A stretch of DNA of 64,000 bases from Chrysemys picta bellii (Eukaryota > Chordata > Testudines > Emydidae), in NCBI RefSeq assembly GCF_011386835.1, contig NC_088791.1:6076998-6140997 (forward strand). The letters run 5' to 3'. A program made the position numbers and the translations under genes. Shown piece by piece: positions 41,429 to 51,729 of the stretch. Within the stretch, counting starts at the first letter, position 1. Every line of letters begins with the position of its first letter. Under the pieces are notes generated by a model. The model was not told where the DNA came from. It searched no databases and saw only the letters and a list, made by a program, of their open reading frames with translations.

Positions 41429-42001
41429 CACTGCCCCTCTCTCCTCTTGGGGTGTCAGCTCGCTGCAGCCTGTGGATTGCAACCCCCTTCTCCCCCCACT
41501 GCTGCTGCAACCCCGCACCCCACAGGTAGGAGCGGTGGTGTCTCTGCAGCCAGCTGCGGATACGGGGGAGCAGGGGCCGCTTCTCTCTCCTCCGAGCATC
41601 CCCCATGGCTCTGGCAGAGCCTCAGTCTCCCCCCTCTGCCCCGGCCATGCAAGGAGCCCCCCCGCCAGCAGTCCGTGCAGCCGGGGCTGCCTCCTCCTCC
41701 CCCGCTGCGGAGCCGCTGCCCCGGGGGGGGGGTTGGTCCCAGCGCAGGGGAAAGTTTCTCGGTGCGCGGTGGCGGCTCCCGGTAGCCCGAGCTCGGGGGC
41801 AGGCCGGGGGCCCGAAGCAACTCCCCCTGCACCCCCCCGGCTCCGGCTGCTGCTGTGCAGGGGAAGCGCCCAGCGGGGGTACACGGGCTGTAAAATGGAT
41901 TACAAGAAGAGAGCACAATTCAGGGAATCACATCAGCAGATAAAACAAATTTGTGAACTTATGAGGCTTCACGTAGACATATAGTGATATGAGACTCTTT
42001 T
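41429..42001. other. CpG-rich stretch, probably repeat-derived
   Basis: GC-rich with overlapping long frames on both strands (the longest 215 codons on plus), which is typical of CpG-rich non-coding DNA. The frames show no domain and alternate strands have equally long ORFs, so I do not call a gene. It may be the internal part of a larger member of the flanking MITE family. Confidence 0.4.
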
Positions 42002-43205
42002 AAATACTCCAAATGTGTGACACAGAGTTTGAGGGAATGTAGGGAAATTATTTCACTGCACCAAGTCTCTTGTAGCAGTAAAGTAGCACCAGGGATGGGG
42101 TTTGGCGTCCGTACCGGGTTTACAATGGTGCCAATGGCACTGTGGCACCAGGCCCACACTGGGAAGGGGCCCATTATGGACCCCTGTAACCCAAGGCCGG
42201 CTCTAGGCACCAGTGCTCCAAGCATGTGTTTGGGACGGCACTTTCCAAGGGGCGGCACTCCGCACGCCCCCCCCCCTTTTTTTTTTTTGCTTCGGGCGGC
42301 AAAAAGCCGAGAGCCGGCCCTGTCCAGAGCCCTGCCGCTGGAGAGCCAGAGCATCGTCCCCTGGAGCCGAGCCCGGGCTGTGGCAGTGAGAGGGGCTCCC
42401 GGAGTGTGTGAGGAGTCAGGGAGGGAGGGAGGGAAGCGGGGCCTGGGATGCAGGGAGGGAGGAGGGGTCCTGCTGCCGCCACCATTGCTGCTCTGAGTCT
42501 CCCCAGGGCGGCGCGGTGTTTCCCCGCTCGAGGGGGCTGTGCAGGGCACCGCCGGGCTGGGCAGGGGGCGCGGATCCCGGCTCGCGCGCTGATGGAGCGA
42601 GTGGCTGGGCAGCCCGAGCTGCCAGGGAGTGGTTGGATGGGGGCGTGGGAGTCCCAGGGGTCTGTCTGGGGGTGTGGATAAGGGTTGGGCAGTCAGGGGA
42701 CAGGTAGGGGGTAGAGTCCTAGGGGGCCAGTTAGGATGTGGGGAAGGTCTCAGGAGGGGGCAGTCAGGGGACAAGGAGCAGGGGGGGGTTGGGAGTTCTG
42801 GGGGGGGCTGTCAGAGGGCAGGAGTGAGGAGAGGGATCGGAGCAGTCAGGGGACAGGGAGCAGAGGGGTTTAGATGGGTCGGGAGTTTTGGGGGGGGGCT
42901 GTCAGGGGGTGGGGAGTGGTTGGATGGGGGCATGGGAGTCCCAGGGGTCTGTCTGGGGGTGGGGGTGTGGATAAGGGTTGGGGCAGTCAGGGGACAGGTA
43001 GGGGGTAGAGTCCTAGGGGGCCAGTTAGGATGTGGGGAAGGTCTCAGTCAGGGGACAAGGCGTGGGGGGGAGGGTTGGGAGTTCTGAGGGGGCAGGAAGT
43101 GGGAGGGAGTGGAAGGGGCAGGGGCGGGGCTAGGGCAGGACAGGGGCGGGACTAGGGCGGGGCTCCTCCCGTCCTCTTTTTTTATTGTTGAAATATGGTA
43201 ACCCT
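42002..43205. repeat. First copy of a ~1.2-kb tandem duplication
   Basis: It starts AAATACTCCAAATGTGTGAC and restarts at 43,206 with AAATACTCAAAATGTGTGAC. The first ~640 bases of the two copies are nearly identical and include a short hAT-type MITE (42,192-42,323 and 43,398-43,523). The rest of the first copy is G-rich sequence (GGGGCAGTCAGGGGAC repeats) absent from the second. Confidence 0.8.
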
Positions 43206-43790
43206 AAAATACTCAAAATGTGTGACACAGAGTTTGAGGGAATGTAGGGAAATTATTTCACTGCACCAAGTCTCTTGTAGCAGTAAAGTAGCACCAGGGA
43301 TGGGGTTTGGCGTCCGTACCGGGTTTACAATGGTGCCAATGGCACTGTGGCACCAGGCCCACACTGGGAAGGGGCCCATTATGGACCCCTGTAACCCAGG
43401 TCCGGCTCTAGGCACCAGCACTCCAAGCATGTGTTTGGGACGGCACTTTCCAAGGGGCGGCAGTCTGCCCCCCCCCCCTTTTTTTTTTGCTTCGGGCGGC
43501 AAAAAGCTGAGAGCCGGCCCTGTCCAGAGCCCTGCCGCTGGAGAGCCAGAGCGGTGAGAGGGGCTCCCGGAGTGTGTGAGGAGTCAGGGAGGGAGGGAGG
43601 GAGGTGGGGCCTGGGATGCAAGGAGGGGGGAGGGGTCCTGCTGCTGCTCTGAGTCTCCCCAGGGCGGCGCGGTGTTTCCCCGCTCGAGGGGGCTGTGCAG
43701 GGCACCGCCGGGCTGGGCAGGGGGCGCAGATCCCGGCTCGTGCGCTGATGGGGCGAGTGGCTAGGCAGCCCGAGCTGCCAGGGAGCTGCC
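43206..43790. repeat. Second copy of the tandem duplication
   Basis: It matches 42,002-42,630 apart from small indels, such as loss of the GCATCGTCCCCTGGAGCC stretch near 43,550. It diverges after CTGCCAGGGAG, where it continues as the large hAT-type repeat. Confidence 0.8.
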
Positions 43791-44577
43791 CCCTCCTGCC
43801 CCCGGACCCAGCCCGCAGCGCACCTCCCCTGCCTCAGCCCTGCACTGCCTGCCCTGGGGAGGGGCGGGGAGAGGCAGAGCCCGGCTCCGAGCGGGGCAGC
43901 GGGGGATACTGCCTCGCCGGGGGACCCCCGCGGCTCGGGCACCTGGGGGTCAGTGTCTGACCTCTCGGCTCTGCCTGCACAGGGCTGGGGAAGCAGCTGT
44001 CAGCGCCTGTCCCTCTCAGCCCTTGCACCCCCATCCCGCTCACAGCCTCTTCACTTATACCTCCCCCCATCACTCCTTCGCTGCACCCCTTCCCCTAGTA
44101 CTCTCCCCTTGTGCCCTCTCCTCCCGCACTGCCCCTTCCCCTGCACCTCTTCTTCTGCAACCCTCCTGATACCCCCCTCTCCTCGTCCACCCTCCTCTGC
44201 GAGTAAATCACACCCCGCTTCTCTGCCAGTGTAGAGCCCCCAAGCACCCCCACACCCGCTCCTCTGCCTGAACCCTCTTTACTAGATCCCCATCCCTTTC
44301 CGGGTACAAGGTTTGAGGGTTAGTCCCTATGCCTTCCATGTGCATTTGGAGCACTAAAGATGGGGTTGCGGGGGATGGGGAGGGGTAAGATTTATACTAA
44401 AGTGAAATAAAAATAGGAGAAACGGTTTGATCCGCACTGCAAGTGTAAACGGGGATTGCTGTGGTGAACAAGGAGGTCACGTTTGCGGGGGGGGGGGGGA
44501 GCCCAGGGTTTTGGGGGGGGGGGGCAGCCACAAACTTTTTTGCTTGGGGCGACAAAAAACCTAGAGCTGGCCCTGCT
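43791..44577. mobile_element. Large CpG-rich hAT-type repeat, inverse of 20,902-21,470
   Basis: It runs into a complete terminus at 44,545-44,577 (GGCGACAAAAAACCTAGAGCTGGCCCTG). The reverse complement of 43,790-44,420 matches 20,902-21,290 and 19,307-19,622. Unlike the left copy it is not interrupted by the 1.3-kb hAT element or by an LTR. No coding sequence is recognised. Confidence 0.6.
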
Positions 44578-44639
44578 CTAACCCATCCACACAGCCGGGT
44601 GTGGCCCCTCGCCTCCTATCAGGGACGGCTATTGTGAAT

Positions 44640-45210
44640 GGGGGTCCGGGTGTGGGAGAGTAGGCCTCTAGAGGGCCTGGGGGGGGGGTGGGCAGTGAGG
44701 GGGTGGGAGGTGCTCAGCACTGGGTAAGGTTTGTGTGTTTTGGGGTGCTGGGGAGTGAGTTTTTTGGGGGGGCACTGGCAGTGGGGGGTGGGGAGATCTA
44801 TGTGTGTTGGGGGCTGTGCGGGGCACTGTGCAGTTGTGGTGGGGGGCTGTAGGGGGCACTGGGCAGTGAGGGGATCTGGGGGGGTTCTGAGCGGGGAGGT
44901 GCGGGGCGCTGTGCAGTTGTGGGAGGGGGTTGTGGGGGGCTCTGGGCAGGGAGGTGCGCGGCGCTGTGCAGATGTGGGAGGGCTGTGGGGGGTGTTCAGC
45001 TAGGGGACACTGGGCAATGAGCGGATCTGTTGGGGAGGTTCTGAGTGGGTCGGGGTGTGCTGGGCATAGCGGTCTGTGGGAGGGCACTGGGCAGAGGGGT
45101 TTGTGGGGTCTCTGGGTGGTGTGGCAGTGGGCACAGGGGGTCAGAGGGGTGCTGGGGGGTAGCATGGTGCGGTATGGGCCCGCCCCTAAGGGGAGGAAGC
45201 AGGATGGCAG
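44640..45210. repeat. G-rich degenerate repeat
   Basis: The plus strand has dozens of G-runs of 4-9 bases in GGGGGGC.CTGGGCAGTGAGG-type repeats, similar in style to 42,640-43,170. Such DNA can form G-quadruplexes and is prone to assembly error. ORFs on both strands (up to 242 codons) are low-complexity and not called. Confidence 0.65.
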
Positions 45211-45569
45211 CAGCGCAGGGCCGGGCGGGCCAGTGTGTGTCTGGCGGCTGCCAGTTTGTAAACAGTGCCCTCGTACTGGGGTGGGTGGAGCGGGGCTGTC
45301 CCTGCCGTGCCATGACCCATCTCCCATTGCCCCTGGCCAGCCCCTCGCTCTGAGGACTCTGCCCCATGTCCCCATTTCCCCCACGGGGACCCACAAATAT
45401 GTTTAGCACCAGGCCCACAAAAGGTTAACCAGGCCCTGTTTGGGGCTCAGGCTCTGGGACGGAGTTTGGGTGACGGAGGGGTGCAGGCTGTGGGGAGTTT
45501 GGGTGACGGGTGTGGGCTCTGGCCTGGGGCAGAGGATTGGGGGGCAGGTGGGGGTGTGGACGTGTGGGT

Positions 45570-46040
45570 GTTAGGGGGCTTATTCCTTCACCCTCTCACT
45601 TCCCTGGTCCTTCTCACATGAACAGAGAGCAACAATACCCAAAGGCGCAAACAATTCGATGTTTATTGGGGTGAACTTCCAGCCAGCATGATTCCAGTTT
45701 CCTTCCTCAGTGTCCCCCTTCCCACCTCTGACACTACAGAGCCATCCCTGTGTTGCCGGCACAGGGGCCCGAGGACAGCAACAGTGGGGTTCGGTGCCCG
45801 GAGTGCTTCACGCCAATAAACATACCGGGGTGGAGAAACAATCAAAGTTTATTTGAGATCTCAAAGTGGTGCAAGGAGACAGGCAAGTCTCAAATCGAGC
45901 ACACCAGCAAAAACAGTTTCTCTCTTCTTTATACATTTTACAACTAAGCCTCCCCTCTCTCCCCCTCTCCACCCCCCCCTACTCCCCCTCCCCTCTCTAC
46001 CAAAGGCCTGTTTTTACATTTAAGCAACTAAATCATTCTA
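45570..46040. mobile_element. Possible LTR fragments
   Basis: Two similar segments (GATGTTTATTGGGGTGAACTTCC near 45,659 and GCTTCACGCCAATAAACATAC near 45,806) carry inverse poly(A)-like contexts, suggesting LTR pieces in opposite orientation. A C-rich tail follows (45,950-46,000). The boundaries are not clear. Confidence 0.35.
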
Positions 46041-46080
46041 GGGCTATAAATCTAGCTTGTTAGTAACTTCTCTCTAAACA

Positions 46081-46450
46081 GGTTTCAGAGTAGCAGCCGT
46101 GTTAGTCTGTATCCGCAAAAAGAAGAACAGGAGTACTTGTGGCACCTTAGAGACTAACAAATTTATTAGAGCATAAGCTTTCGTGGACTACAGCCCACTT
46201 CTTCGGATGCATATAGAATGGAACATATATTGAGGAGATATATATTCACACATACAGAGAGCATAAACAGGTGGGAGTTGTCTTACCAACTCTGAGAGGC
46301 CAATTAATTAAGAGAAAAAAAACTTTTGAAGTGATAATCAAGCGAGCCCAGTACAGACAGTTTGATAAGAAGTGTGAGAATGCTTACAAGGGGAGATAGA
46401 TTCAATGTTTGTAATGGCTCAGCCATTCCCAGTCCTTCTTCAAACCGGAG
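46081..46450. repeat. Interspersed repeat, GCATAAGCTTTCGTGG family
   Basis: It starts GGTTTCAGAGTAGCAGCCG, contains TTAGAGACTAACAAATTT and GCATAAGCTTTCGTGGAC, and continues with a CCAATTAATTAAGAG segment found also in the 56,500 copy. It ends near GTGTCTAGTTTG, next to the retroviral remnant. Confidence 0.65.
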
Positions 46451-46559
46451 TTGATTGTGTCTAGTTTGTAAGGTCGATCAGAGTTAAACATGGAAGGACA
46501 GAGTTTAAACATGGAAGAATTCTGGCTCAGGCACGCATAGTAACCCCAACAGTTGGACT

Positions 46560-47492
46560 GGCTCCTGTCTGTGGTAATGCAAATTACTTGCCTGGCCGGG
46601 AGGGGAAGGACTTGCTAATAGCTGTTAGCACAGAGAGCCCACCCCATCAGCCAGTGAATTCTGTTGAGCAAGAGAAATCAGGGTTTGATCCTGCAGGACA
46701 AGGAGGAAAGAGAAAACTGAATTTTGCAAAGGGAAGCAATAGGTTAGCCCTAAAATGCCCAAACTCCAATGGTATTGAGCCAAAGGTGTGTGGCATGACA
46801 ACCATGATTGTAGATGGACACTTGCAATGGATTTGTTGTTAATGCTAATGGTGATTTTGTAACTAATGTGTTGCTACTACCAAGAACTGTAAGAATGTAC
46901 AATGTTCCTAATCCGTTGGAAAATCCCTTGAACATGTTAAAAGGAATACACGAGAACACACGTTATGTTAAAAGGCCTTGTTATACTGATGTTTCACAGT
47001 TGATGCCTGTAAACAGTATTGGAACTTTTCACAGGAGAAAAGCCATTCCAGACCTAATGTGCTGTATGAAAAGGGAAACTGAGGCACGCAACCATATTGC
47101 TTTCACGGCTAAATGCCAAGATTCCTGTACTATGAACATCATTAATATATACATTAATGTAATGTTAATTGGGTTCCAAACATTTGTCAGAGCTTGTATG
47201 GATAAAGTAGCTGTTTTCTTTAGCTCTTGGCAAGATCACATGAGACATACAGGAACCATGCTGCAAGAGCAGATCCAATCCACTATTGTTCTAACCAAGT
47301 TTTACCTTGAGTTTGTAGAGAGGTTCAATCATGTTGTTGAACACAATTTTGATAAACCATTTCTGTTATACTTTGATATGGCTTCTAACCCCAATACTAG
47401 CTGTAGTGAGACAAACCCAAGGATGGGGAGCTCTTGGGATGCAGTCAGGGATGTTTGTGTCATCCCTTCCTGCATCAATTTTGCGTTGGGGG
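46560..47492 (+). pseudogene. 3' internal region of an endogenous retrovirus with its last ORF
   Basis: An 84-codon frame (46,588-46,842) overlaps a 227-codon frame (46,814-47,497) that ends at the first bases of the LTR. The second frame is the longest version of the ORF found at 2,717, 11,536 and 55,080. A one-base frameshift between the two may have split a longer gene. The predicted product has several cysteines (CCMKRETEA region) and no clear membrane segment. From its place just before the 3' LTR it is an envelope or accessory remnant. I do not recognise the family. Gag and pol are absent. Confidence 0.5.
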
Positions 47493-48574
47493 TGTGACGT
47501 TATTGATATAATCTGGGACCATATAGATCATTGTTGCAACCAAGGTCCTGTAGTGGCACGCAAATCTTGTATAAAGGGGGTCAAATGGGGTGTCTAAGAC
47601 AAGGTTATGGTTTACTGGTTATGATTATGCTGTCTATATGTGTGTATCACTTTCGTAGTTGAAGTTATGAATATTGGCTCTATACTGTCTGTATTTCAAA
47701 CTTATGCTACGCTGCTGGGTGACATCCCAGACAAACTGGTGTTAGCTCTGCCTAGCCTGCTTGCTGGCCCATTAAGGACCATCAGCTATACAATGGACCC
47801 ATTGAGAGAAGGCAAATATGCCTTGAGACTCAGCAAAGTTTGCAGGAACTTGCCCATGTGACTCCAGACTCCATTTTGCTGTAATTTTCCACAGTAAGAA
47901 CAAAGAGATGTTCTTACACCTGGAAAAGACTGTATAAGGCTGATGCCTCATCTCCATCTTGTCTTCAATCCTGTTTCTTACCTCTGGAGGAACTTTGCTA
48001 CAAGCTGAAGCTTTGAACAAAGGACTGAGGACCCATCCCAGCGGGGGATGTATTCCAGAGATTTGATTTGAACCTGCAGTTTATTCTATCGCTGCTGCAG
48101 GCCTGAACCAAGAACTTTGCCATTACTGTATGTAATTGATTCCATTTAACCAATTCTAACTCTCATCTCTATCTTTTTCCTTTTATGAATAAACCTTTAG
48201 ATTTTAGATTCTAAAGAATTGGCAACAGCGTGATTTGTGGGTAAGATCTGATTTGTATATTGACCTGGGTCTGGGGCTTGGTCCTTTGGGATCAGGAAAA
48301 CCTTTTTCTTTTACTGGGGTATTGGTTTTCATAACCATTTGTCCCCATAACGAGTGGCACTGGTGGTAATACTGGGAACCTGGAGTGTCTAAGGGGATTG
48401 CTTGTGAGACTTGCCGTTAGCCAGTGGGGTGAGACCGAAGTCCTCCTAGTCTGGCTGGTTTGGTTTGCCTTAGAGGTGGAAAAAACCACAGCCTTGGGCC
48501 GTAACTGCCGTGTTTGAGCAATTTGTCCTGAGTTGGCGCTCTCAGTTGGGTTCCGCCAGAACCGCATTGTCACA
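47493..48574 (+). mobile_element. 3' LTR of the endogenous retrovirus
   Basis: It reads TGTGACGTTATTGATATAATC...CCGCATTGTCACA, 1,082 bp, with AATAAACC at about 48,188. The retroviral ORF is attached on its 5' side and unit U on its 3' side, starting GGCAC. It is the partner of the LTR at 18,215-19,296, and the flank GGCAC appears there too in inverse form (GTGCC). Confidence 0.85.
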
Positions 48575-50685
48575 GGCACACTGAGCAGCCTGTGATGTTT
48601 TCATGTGTAGCCTGCTAGATCCCCAGAGCTAACAGTGAGTGAGTGTGGGGGGGGGGGGGGGGCGGGATACAGGGGGAGCAGCTCAAACATCCAAAGGGGC
48701 TGGCCAGGGGCAGGACATTAGCCCTGCAGTGCAGCAGTGGGTGTGGCAGTGACATCACAAGGGCCTTTTGCAGCACCTCGGCTGATTGGTCAAAGGAGGT
48801 CGGGAGGCGGTGACCTCACAGAGAGTCCATGGCAAGGGCCAGGCAGGACAGGCTGCAGGGCAGGGGCAATCTCAGAGACCCCCCTTGGTTTGCTGCAGCC
48901 AGTCTCCTTCCCGAGGTCTCCCCTTGAGGCCTGAGGGAGAATTCAGGTTCAGGTACGTGAGCGCGAGGAGGAGCCTCTTCGGAGTTTCCCCCTTTCCCAC
49001 TACTGATTTAGCTGGAAAACAGCCGTCCCTGTGGAGAAGGTCAGAGCCTCCGAGCGGTTTGGAACCTGTTCAGCCTGAGCCATCTGGTGCCGGCCAAATC
49101 CTAGGCATGGGAAACACTAGGTTAAGGTGGGAGAATTTTTTCCCTACTTAGGCCTTTGTCCCATAGAGTCACTGGGGACATTGGGGTTTGTGTCTCTTTT
49201 GTTTTCCCTTTTCCCTGTTTCCCTCCCTCCACAGGCGAGGAGGGGGCTGCTCTCCAGCCCTCGTTGTGGGAGGCCCTCACAAAGCGACGGGACAGGAAGA
49301 GTGCTCTGACAGTGATCCCCACCGGGGCTCTGGACCATCCTTTGGGCCATGTGGTGAGACCCCTCAGCCTCCCGCCCCGCAGAGTCTGAACGCTGATTGG
49401 CTGAGCTGGGGGCTAAAGCTGGACCCTTTCTACTCCATCAATCACCTGACATGTTAGAGAGTTAAACAGGCTGTAGGTCTCCTCCTGCAGCAACAGAACT
49501 GGCCTGTCCCAAGAGCCCCTCCTTGCCACTGAGTCCTGATGGCCTTTGATCAAGGGCCAGGTGCCTGACAGACAATCATCTGCCCTACATGGGCTCTTTG
49601 CTTTTATATTAGCTTCCCATACGTAGCCTGGGCCCAGACTCCCCTTAAAGGGACCAGCAACCCCATGACACCTCTGCACTGACGTTCGTTCGTCTACATG
49701 GAGCTATTTATCTAGGTTTCTCAGTTGGTGCCCATCACCACAGTATCTGAGGGCCAAGTATCTGGGTGTCATTTGTCCTGTGGGGAGGCAATCTCTGTTC
49801 CCCGTAACAAGAGACTGACTCTTTTGTTCTAATTCAATATAAAGGTGCACAAGTGATAGTGAGCAGGGGCTTGTTTACACTAGAAAGTTGTAGAGCTTGA
49901 GCTCTACTAGTATAGTTCAAGCAGTACAACCCCCCTAGTATGGGGACAGTCATATCAGTATAACGGTGCTTTATACCGGTACAGTGAGGGGAATAAGCTA
50001 TATTGGTGTAAGACACTGGTAGGAGGCTATAACTGTGTGCACAGTAGACGTTGTGCTGGGACAACTATTAAGGGAGATGTAAATAAATGCATCCCTACCC
50101 AAAATAGTTCTAGAACTACCAAGAACTGTGTGCAGACCAGGCCTTTAAACGTTAGGAAACACCAGAATGAAGGTTGCTTGTACGACCTTAGCACACTGTC
50201 GCTGTGCGTATGTCTTATGATACAGACTCACAGGTGTGGCCTTGGGGTCAATTCTCTTCCCCTCTGCATCAGTTTCCTCCAAACTACCAGGGGAAGTGGT
50301 GGTTTCTCCATCTCTTGATGTCTTCCAATGAAGACTAGATGCCTTTTTGGAGTGTGCTTTGGTCCAAAACTAGTCAGTGTGCTATACAGGAGGCCTGTGA
50401 TATCCGGGGGTGGGGGTGGGGCGAGGGGAGGGGTCAGATTAGATGATCTAATGGTCTCTTCTTGCCTTAAAGTCTAGAAATCTCTGAAAATCTGAGTGTG
50501 GCACATTGAGCAGCCTCTGATGTTTTCATGTGTAGCCTGCTTGATGCCCAGAGCTAACAGTGAGTGAGTGTGTGAGTTTCCCCCTTTCCCACTACTGATT
50601 TAGTTAGAAAACAGACATCCCTGTTGAGAAGGTCAGAGCCTCAGAGCGGTTTGGAACCTGTTCAGTTGGAGACATCTGGTGCCAG
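48575..50685 (+). repeat. Low-copy unit U, full copy
   Basis: It contains a G-run at 48,645, the promoter-like block (TGACATCA at 48,750, CTGATTGG at 48,782), the donor-like TTCAG|gtacgtga at 48,952, and an acceptor-like CCTCCACAG|GCGAGG at 49,234. A 119-base segment with an open frame follows to a CATGTG|gtgaga donor at 49,353, then GC-rich sequence and the 300-bp MITE-like segment ending near 50,145. The splice-like signals are intact in this copy and at 9,680, but altered in others. Confidence 0.75.
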
Positions 50686-51694
50686 TAGGCTGACCAGATC
50701 AACAGTCCAAAATATCGGGACGGTGGGGGGGAAAGGGGAGAGGGGCAAAAAAAAGGGGGAGGCAGAGCAAAAAAAAAAAAAGGCATTTAAAAGGGGCCGG
50801 GGGCATTAGCAGGCCCCGGCCCCACGCGCTGCCCTCCCCGCGGACCCTTCCGCCCCCCGGCCCGCCACGGGCATGTGCGGCAGGAGCTGGGTGGGCAGCA
50901 GGGGCTGAATCCCCGCTGCTGCCAGGGAGCCCCACGTCTCTCCCGCCCGTTCGCGGCTGCGGCTCCTTCCCGGCGGGATGTGCCTCCCGCCGCCCCGGCC
51001 ACATGCGGCGCGTGTCCCCCGCTCCTAGTCTCCCTCCCGCCAGGAGGGAGCTGCTGGACACGCGCCGCATGTGGCCGGGGCAGGCCGGGGGGGCGCGTCC
51101 CGCCGGGAAGGAGCCACAGCCGCGAACGGGAGGGAGAGGCACGGGGCTCCCTGGCAGCAGCAGGGATTTGGCCCACGCCGCCCACCCGGCTCCTGCCCTC
51201 TCCGCGCTGCCCCCGCCCGGACCCACCGCGCTGCCCCGCAGGCTGCAGGGTTGGAGCAGCCTCCAGGCTGCACTCCTGGCCCTGGGTGCAGCGGCCCGGG
51301 CAGGAGCCCAATGTCGCGGCGGGGGGCTCAAAGCTGAGCCCGCCGTCTCCCTCCCTTGCTAGCCCCCCTTTGCCCGCCGGGTGCCGGAGCTGACTCACCA
51401 GCTCCAGGATCCAGGCACCGCTGCCACTCCCTCCCTCCCAGGCTTGCGCCGCCATGCTGGAAGCCTGGGAGGGAGGAGGAATGCTGCGTGATTGGGGAAG
51501 AGGCGGGGCCACGGCGGGGATTTGGGAAGGGAGCCAATGGGGGAAGGGGGCGGAGCCGGGGCAGGGGGCGGAGCCGTGACGGAGCGCAACATTTCTTTTT
51601 TGTCCAGTGTCCCGACCAAACATCGGTCGGGACGCGGGACAAAGAAGCAAAAATCGGGACAGTCCCGATAAAATTGGGACGTCTGGTCACCCTA
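50686..51694. mobile_element. Palindromic hAT-type MITE, right-arm copy
   Basis: This is the mirror copy of 15,109-16,114, with flanks GGTGCCAG (50,678-50,685) and GGTGCCGG (51,695-51,702). Both arms carry it at the same site, so it inserted into U before the inverted duplication. Internal halves around CATGCGGCGCGTG/CACGCGCCGCATG form a long hairpin. Confidence 0.8.
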
Positions 51695-51729
51695 GGTGCC
51701 GGCCAAATTCTAGGCCCAGGAAACACTAG

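Noticed and set aside
41337..41984. 215-codon ORF
   Set aside because: GC-rich stretch with opposing ORFs of similar length. The translation starts inside a MITE terminus and has no recognisable domain.
44668..45406. 242-codon proline/histidine-rich minus ORF
   Set aside because: It is the complement of a G-rich degenerate repeat. The composition is explained by the repeat.
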